64,000 nucleotides of DNA from the NCBI RefSeq assembly GCF_003610255.1, contig NZ_RAPS01000001.1, forward strand, positions 5,235,001 to 5,299,000. Reading direction: 5' to 3'. Within the stretch, counting starts at the first letter, position 1; each line of letters opens with the position of its first letter. The notes below the pieces were generated by a model that saw only the letters and a list, made by a program, of their open reading frames with translations, had not been told where the DNA came from and did not search any database. Of this stretch, positions 62,101-64,000 are shown in pieces. This stretch comes from Streptomyces sp. TLI_171 (lineage in GTDB: Bacteria; Actinomycetota; Actinomycetes; Streptomycetales; Streptomycetaceae). The position numbers were made by a program, and so were the translations under genes.

Positions 62101-63113
62101 ACACCCTGGACGCCCTCCGCGCCGGCGATCACCGAGTCGACCGGCACCGAGGCGCCGTCCATGATGATCACCAGGTGCGGCTGGTCCGGGGTCGGCGTGC
62201 TGTCCCGGGAGAAGCCCTTGCGGCCCGCCAGCTCGTTGGCCAGCAATTCCTCCAACTCGCCCAGCCCGGAAGCGATCAGGCGGCGGCTGCCGGCCCCGTC
62301 GCTCTCCTTGCGGTGCTGGGTGTGCGGCAGCCACTTCGCCCACTCCCATTCCTCCACCGCGCCGGGCGCGGCGGCCACCCCGATCATCAGGTCCTCGGGG
62401 GAGTGCAGGGTCGCCAACTGGGCCACCATCGACCGCACGTTGCCGTACACCGAGTCCGGGTCGCCGCACACGGTGATGTGGTAGAAGGCGCGCAGCGAGA
62501 CCGCCAGCGGCAGGTCCTGCAGGGTGCCGTGGGTCTTGATGAAGGTGCCCATCGCCTCCGCGGCGAGCGGCTCCAACTCGTCCATCGGCGCGGTCTGCGG
62601 CGCCACCAGCGGAGTCGACAGCTGCAACGGGCCCAGACCCACCCGGATCTGGGCGAAGTCCGGATCGGTCGGCCTGCGCTCCCACAGCCGGCGGCCCTCG
62701 GCCACGATCGACCACAGCTGGTCCGGCTCCGGGTGGGTGAACAGCAGCGCGCCGCGCTGCCGCTCGGCCGTGCGGCGGACCTCGCGGCGCTTCTGCTGAA
62801 GGTACTTCAGGTAGTCCCGGCGCTCGTCCGAGGTCGCCGCACTGCCGCCCTTGCGCGCCTTGACCACCTGCGCCACCGCCATCGCGGCGGTGCCGGCCAC
62901 CATCAGGACGCCCATCATCTTCATCGGGCCCTGCGCGCCGGGTGAGAACAGGAACGCCGCCGAACCGCCCATGCCGAGCAGCGGCAGCATCGACATCATC
63001 CAGTCCTCGCCGCCGCCGCGCGGCAGCTCCGGCGGCGGAACCAGCTCGACCGGCTCCTCCGGCACCGGAGGCGGGAACGCCCGCGGCGGGCGCTTGACCG
63101 TCACCGTGCTCAC
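59157..63113 (-). CDS. eccC: Type VII secretion ATPase EccC (fused EccCa-EccCb)
   Basis: 1318-residue FtsK/SpoIIIE-type motor of the ESX system. Two membrane segments lie near residues 38-80. Three ATPase domains follow, with Walker A motifs CVGATGSGKSEVLRT (~472), VGGPRSGKSTLVRT (~828) and FGESESGKSAMLRM (~1112). Walker B of the first domain is SLLMIIDEFSEL (~587). EccC recruits the WXG100 substrates through the C-terminal domains and couples ATP use to export. Fusion of both halves in one chain is common outside Mycobacterium. GTG 63113 has a modest RBS (GGGGTG). Confidence 0.95.
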   Translation of the reverse strand: MSTVTVKRPPRAFPPPVPEEPVELVPPPELPRGGGEDWMMSMLPLLGMGGSAAFLFSPGAQGPMKMMGVLMVAGTAAMAVAQVVKARKGGSAATSDERRDYLKYLQQKRREVRRTAERQRGALLFTHPEPDQLWSIVAEGRRLWERRPTDPDFAQIRVGLGPLQLSTPLVAPQTAPMDELEPLAAEAMGTFIKTHGTLQDLPLAVSLRAFYHITVCGDPDSVYGNVRSMVAQLATLHSPEDLMIGVAAAPGAVEEWEWAKWLPHTQHRKESDGAGSRRLIASGLGELEELLANELAGRKGFSRDSTPTPDQPHLVIIMDGASVPVDSVIAGAEGVQGVTVIEVVPGDLDEPNGHLVITVGKNDLLLEAASGASYPGKPDALSGWQSEALARQLAPFRASVGGDDSDPSLVSMDFTEMMHTGDAGSFDPARHWRPKPIREKLRVPLGVGTNGEYVWLDLKEASLEGMGPHGMCVGATGSGKSEVLRTIVLALAVTHSSEVLNLVLADFKGGATFAGMSEMPHTAAVITNLEGEATLIDRMRDAIEGEMNRRQELLRAAGNYANINEYERARAAGAPLDPLPSLLMIIDEFSELLTAKPDFIELFIQIGRIGRSLGMHMLLASQRLEEGKLRGLDTFLSYRLGLRTFSAAESRAAIGVPDAYHLPPIPGVGYLKFGSDVMERFRAAYVSGKYRAPGVQRAVGGRVVTAQPVLFTAAEVDVVEPEVEILPELPEEEEKDEALLETMLDVFVQRMIGQGPPAHQVWLPPLDAPPSVDSLLEPLQVSPDRGLTPASIRQGNLVVPVGIVDKPRDQRRDVMYLDYSGAAGHGMIVGGPRSGKSTLVRTIVAGFSVTHTPIETQFYLLDFGGGGFGSLADLPHVGGVAGRLDVEKVRRMLSEVHGVLNRREELFRVQGIDTITTYRNRRAAGQLPDEQFGDVFLFVDGWLTFKQEFETLEPVVADIAQRGLNYGVHVVVTAARYAEVRPALKDQLQNRVELKLGDSMESEIARKVAANVPAIPGRGLTHEQLHFLAGLPRIDGSSETGDLVDGVADLIAQVNAAWTGPRAPQVRMLPAVLDGHSLPKGFEHPELGVAFGIDEVELAPVFVNFETDPLFVVFGESESGKSAMLRMIIKQITERYTPDQAGIVVGDFRRSLLGVVPPEYLVEYAAAAPAMTAIVEMLRGACGRRLPGPDVTPEQLRNRSWYSGKDMFVIVDDYELVATQSGNPMAPLAEFLPFARDIGLRLVIARNAGGAGRSLFEPVMQRMRELGGQGLLLSGDKGEGALLGTVKPSPQPPGRGVFVSRRIQAGQTVQTGWLPTQI

Positions 63114-63379
63114 GCGATCACCCCGTCCTCGCGGACAGCCGCAGCGCGCGACTCCCCACCGTCAACGGTGCGCCCTCCCCGGGCACTTGATCGGGGGCAC
63201 CCCCATCGCTCGCTCACAATCCGCCCTCACGCATCTGGATACGTACGGTGAGGGCGCCCCGTGTGACGCCGCCCCCGCTCCGCCGATACCGCAGGCGCGC
63301 GGGGCTGCCGCGTCTTCGATCGCCGCCCCCGTACGCCGTGCGCAGGGGCCGATCCTACTGGGCACGCCAAGCAGTTCGT

Positions 63380-64000
63380 TCACGGGGTCGGAGAATTCCC
63401 CCGCCGCCGCCGGGCCACCGCCCACCCCGCACCGCCGGCCACCGCCACTCCCGCCCCGATCGCCCAACCCGCCCACGCCGCACCGGAGCTGGCCGCCGCC
63501 TCCACCGCGACCACGGTGGCGGCACCCGGACCGGGCGAGGCGGCCTGACTGCTCGTCACCGCGCTCGGCGACGACTCCGCGGTCGGCGACGGCGTCGGGG
63601 TCGGCGTGGGCGTCGGCGACTGCGTCGGCGTGGCCTGCGCGGCAGGCTTGCTGCTGTGCGGCGAACTCGGCTTGGGCGTGGCGGCCTTGGCGGTGGCCCC
63701 GGATCCGGCGGAGCCGGTGGAGCCTCGCACCTCGAAGTCCATGCCGCGGATCTGGCTGGACATGCTGGTGCAGGGATCGCCGCGGAAGTCCGAGTAGACG
63801 GTGTAGATGTCCAACGGGTCCCCGGTCGCCAGCGTCACGCTGTACTGCAAGGAGTGCCGACCCGCGGGCAGCGCCCCCACCGGGCCGAAGTCGCTGATCC
63901 AGGTCGGGATCGAGCCGGCCGGCTGGGTGCGCCAGTTGAGCGGACCCGCACCGTGCCAGGCGCCGCCGTCGATCCGCCAGGACAGCTGCGGGGCGGGCCA
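63380..64000 (-). CDS. Secreted/membrane-anchored protein of the type VII locus, N-terminus outside the window
   Basis: Open from 64000 down to its stop at 63380 (about 206 residues seen). The visible part reads WPAPQLSWRIDGGAWHG, then PAGRHSLQYSVTLATG, GDPLDIYTVYSDFRG and MSSQIRGMDFEVRG, a beta-rich extracellular-type domain. A Thr/Pro repeat stalk (PTPTPTPTPSPT) and a C-terminal hydrophobic segment [19 protein letters not shown] with RRRR follow. It is probably a surface protein held in the membrane. The domain is unidentified. It is the upstream neighbour of eccC in the leftward direction. Confidence 0.75.
   Translation of the reverse strand, partial: WPAPQLSWRIDGGAWHGAGPLNWRTQPAGSIPTWISDFGPVGALPAGRHSLQYSVTLATGDPLDIYTVYSDFRGDPCTSMSSQIRGMDFEVRGSTGSAGSGATAKAATPKPSSPHSSKPAAQATPTQSPTPTPTPTPSPTAESSPSAVTSSQAASPGPGAATVVAVEAAASSGAAWAGWAIGAGVAVAGGAGWAVARRRRGNSPTP

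Noticed and set aside
59148-62945. A 1265-codon open frame on the plus strand opposite eccC.
   Set aside because: Antisense shadow of a GC-rich gene; the product is a His/Arg/Val-rich composition without any motif, while the minus strand encodes a complete EccC.

Overview
The window is high-GC actinobacterial chromosome and looks like Streptomycetaceae (Streptomyces, Kitasatospora or a close relative). The evidence is the very strong G/C bias at third codon positions, frequent GTG/TTG and leaderless starts, long antisense open frames that are only GC shadows, and a gene order (gabT ... dxr-rseP-ispG ... rimP-nusA-ylxR-infB-rbfA-nrnA-truB ... ribF ... type VII secretion) that I recall from Streptomyces chromosomes. 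No transposase, integrase, tRNA or CRISPR array was seen.

Layout. 1-2280: the 3' two thirds of a 23S rRNA gene, a 5S rRNA gene and a strong terminator. 2.3-8.5 kb: a NarL-type two-component pair, a DUF2637 membrane protein, an HpcH/HpaI-type aldolase-fold protein behind a perfect dyad, and a YigZ/IMPACT protein. 8.7-12.6 kb: a pair of poorly characterised proteins, the second an Mrr-like restriction-endonuclease fold whose catalytic residues are replaced, then a DUF6278 protein. 12.8-18.5 kb: ZIP metal transporter, LysR/EamA divergent pair, MarR regulator, an iron-box controlled DUF2218 protein, a secreted GH18 protein and a PAP2 phosphatase. 18.6-25.5 kb: a GABA-catabolism-like module (gabT, a membrane ATP-binding protein with an apparent frameshift, a PucR regulator, an aldehyde dehydrogenase).

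26-33.4 kb: MEP isoprenoid genes dxr and ispG around the site-2 protease rseP, two GNAT acetyltransferases, a degenerate APH-type kinase and a DUF4439 lipoprotein. 33.7-42 kb: the translation/RNA cluster rimP-nusA-ylxR-infB-DUF503-rbfA-nrnA-truB. The infB leader carries a hairpin and three ATGA-overlapping mini-ORFs on an 11-nt tandem repeat. 42.1-48.7 kb: an LASTG sortase-substrate candidate, a GNAT protein, a 1231-residue pseudo-protease/NTPase protein, and ribF.

48.8-64 kb: an ESX-type type VII secretion locus. A leftward set (ParA/MinD-like protein, hypothetical, eccE) diverges from a rightward set (eccB, two WXG100 proteins, mycP). A leftward amino-acid permease, the fused ATPase eccC, and the C-terminal part of a secreted, membrane-anchored protein running off the end follow. 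EccD was not found and is expected outside the window. EccB, EccC, EccE and EccD would form the export channel, MycP the mycosin, and the two WXG100 proteins the substrates.

The best candidates for something undescribed are the 8.7-12.1 kb gene pair with a dead Mrr domain, the infB mini-ORF array, the pseudo-protease NTPase next to ribF, the 20-bp hairpin inside the start of nrnA, and the frameshift in the 20.1-kb ATPase gene.
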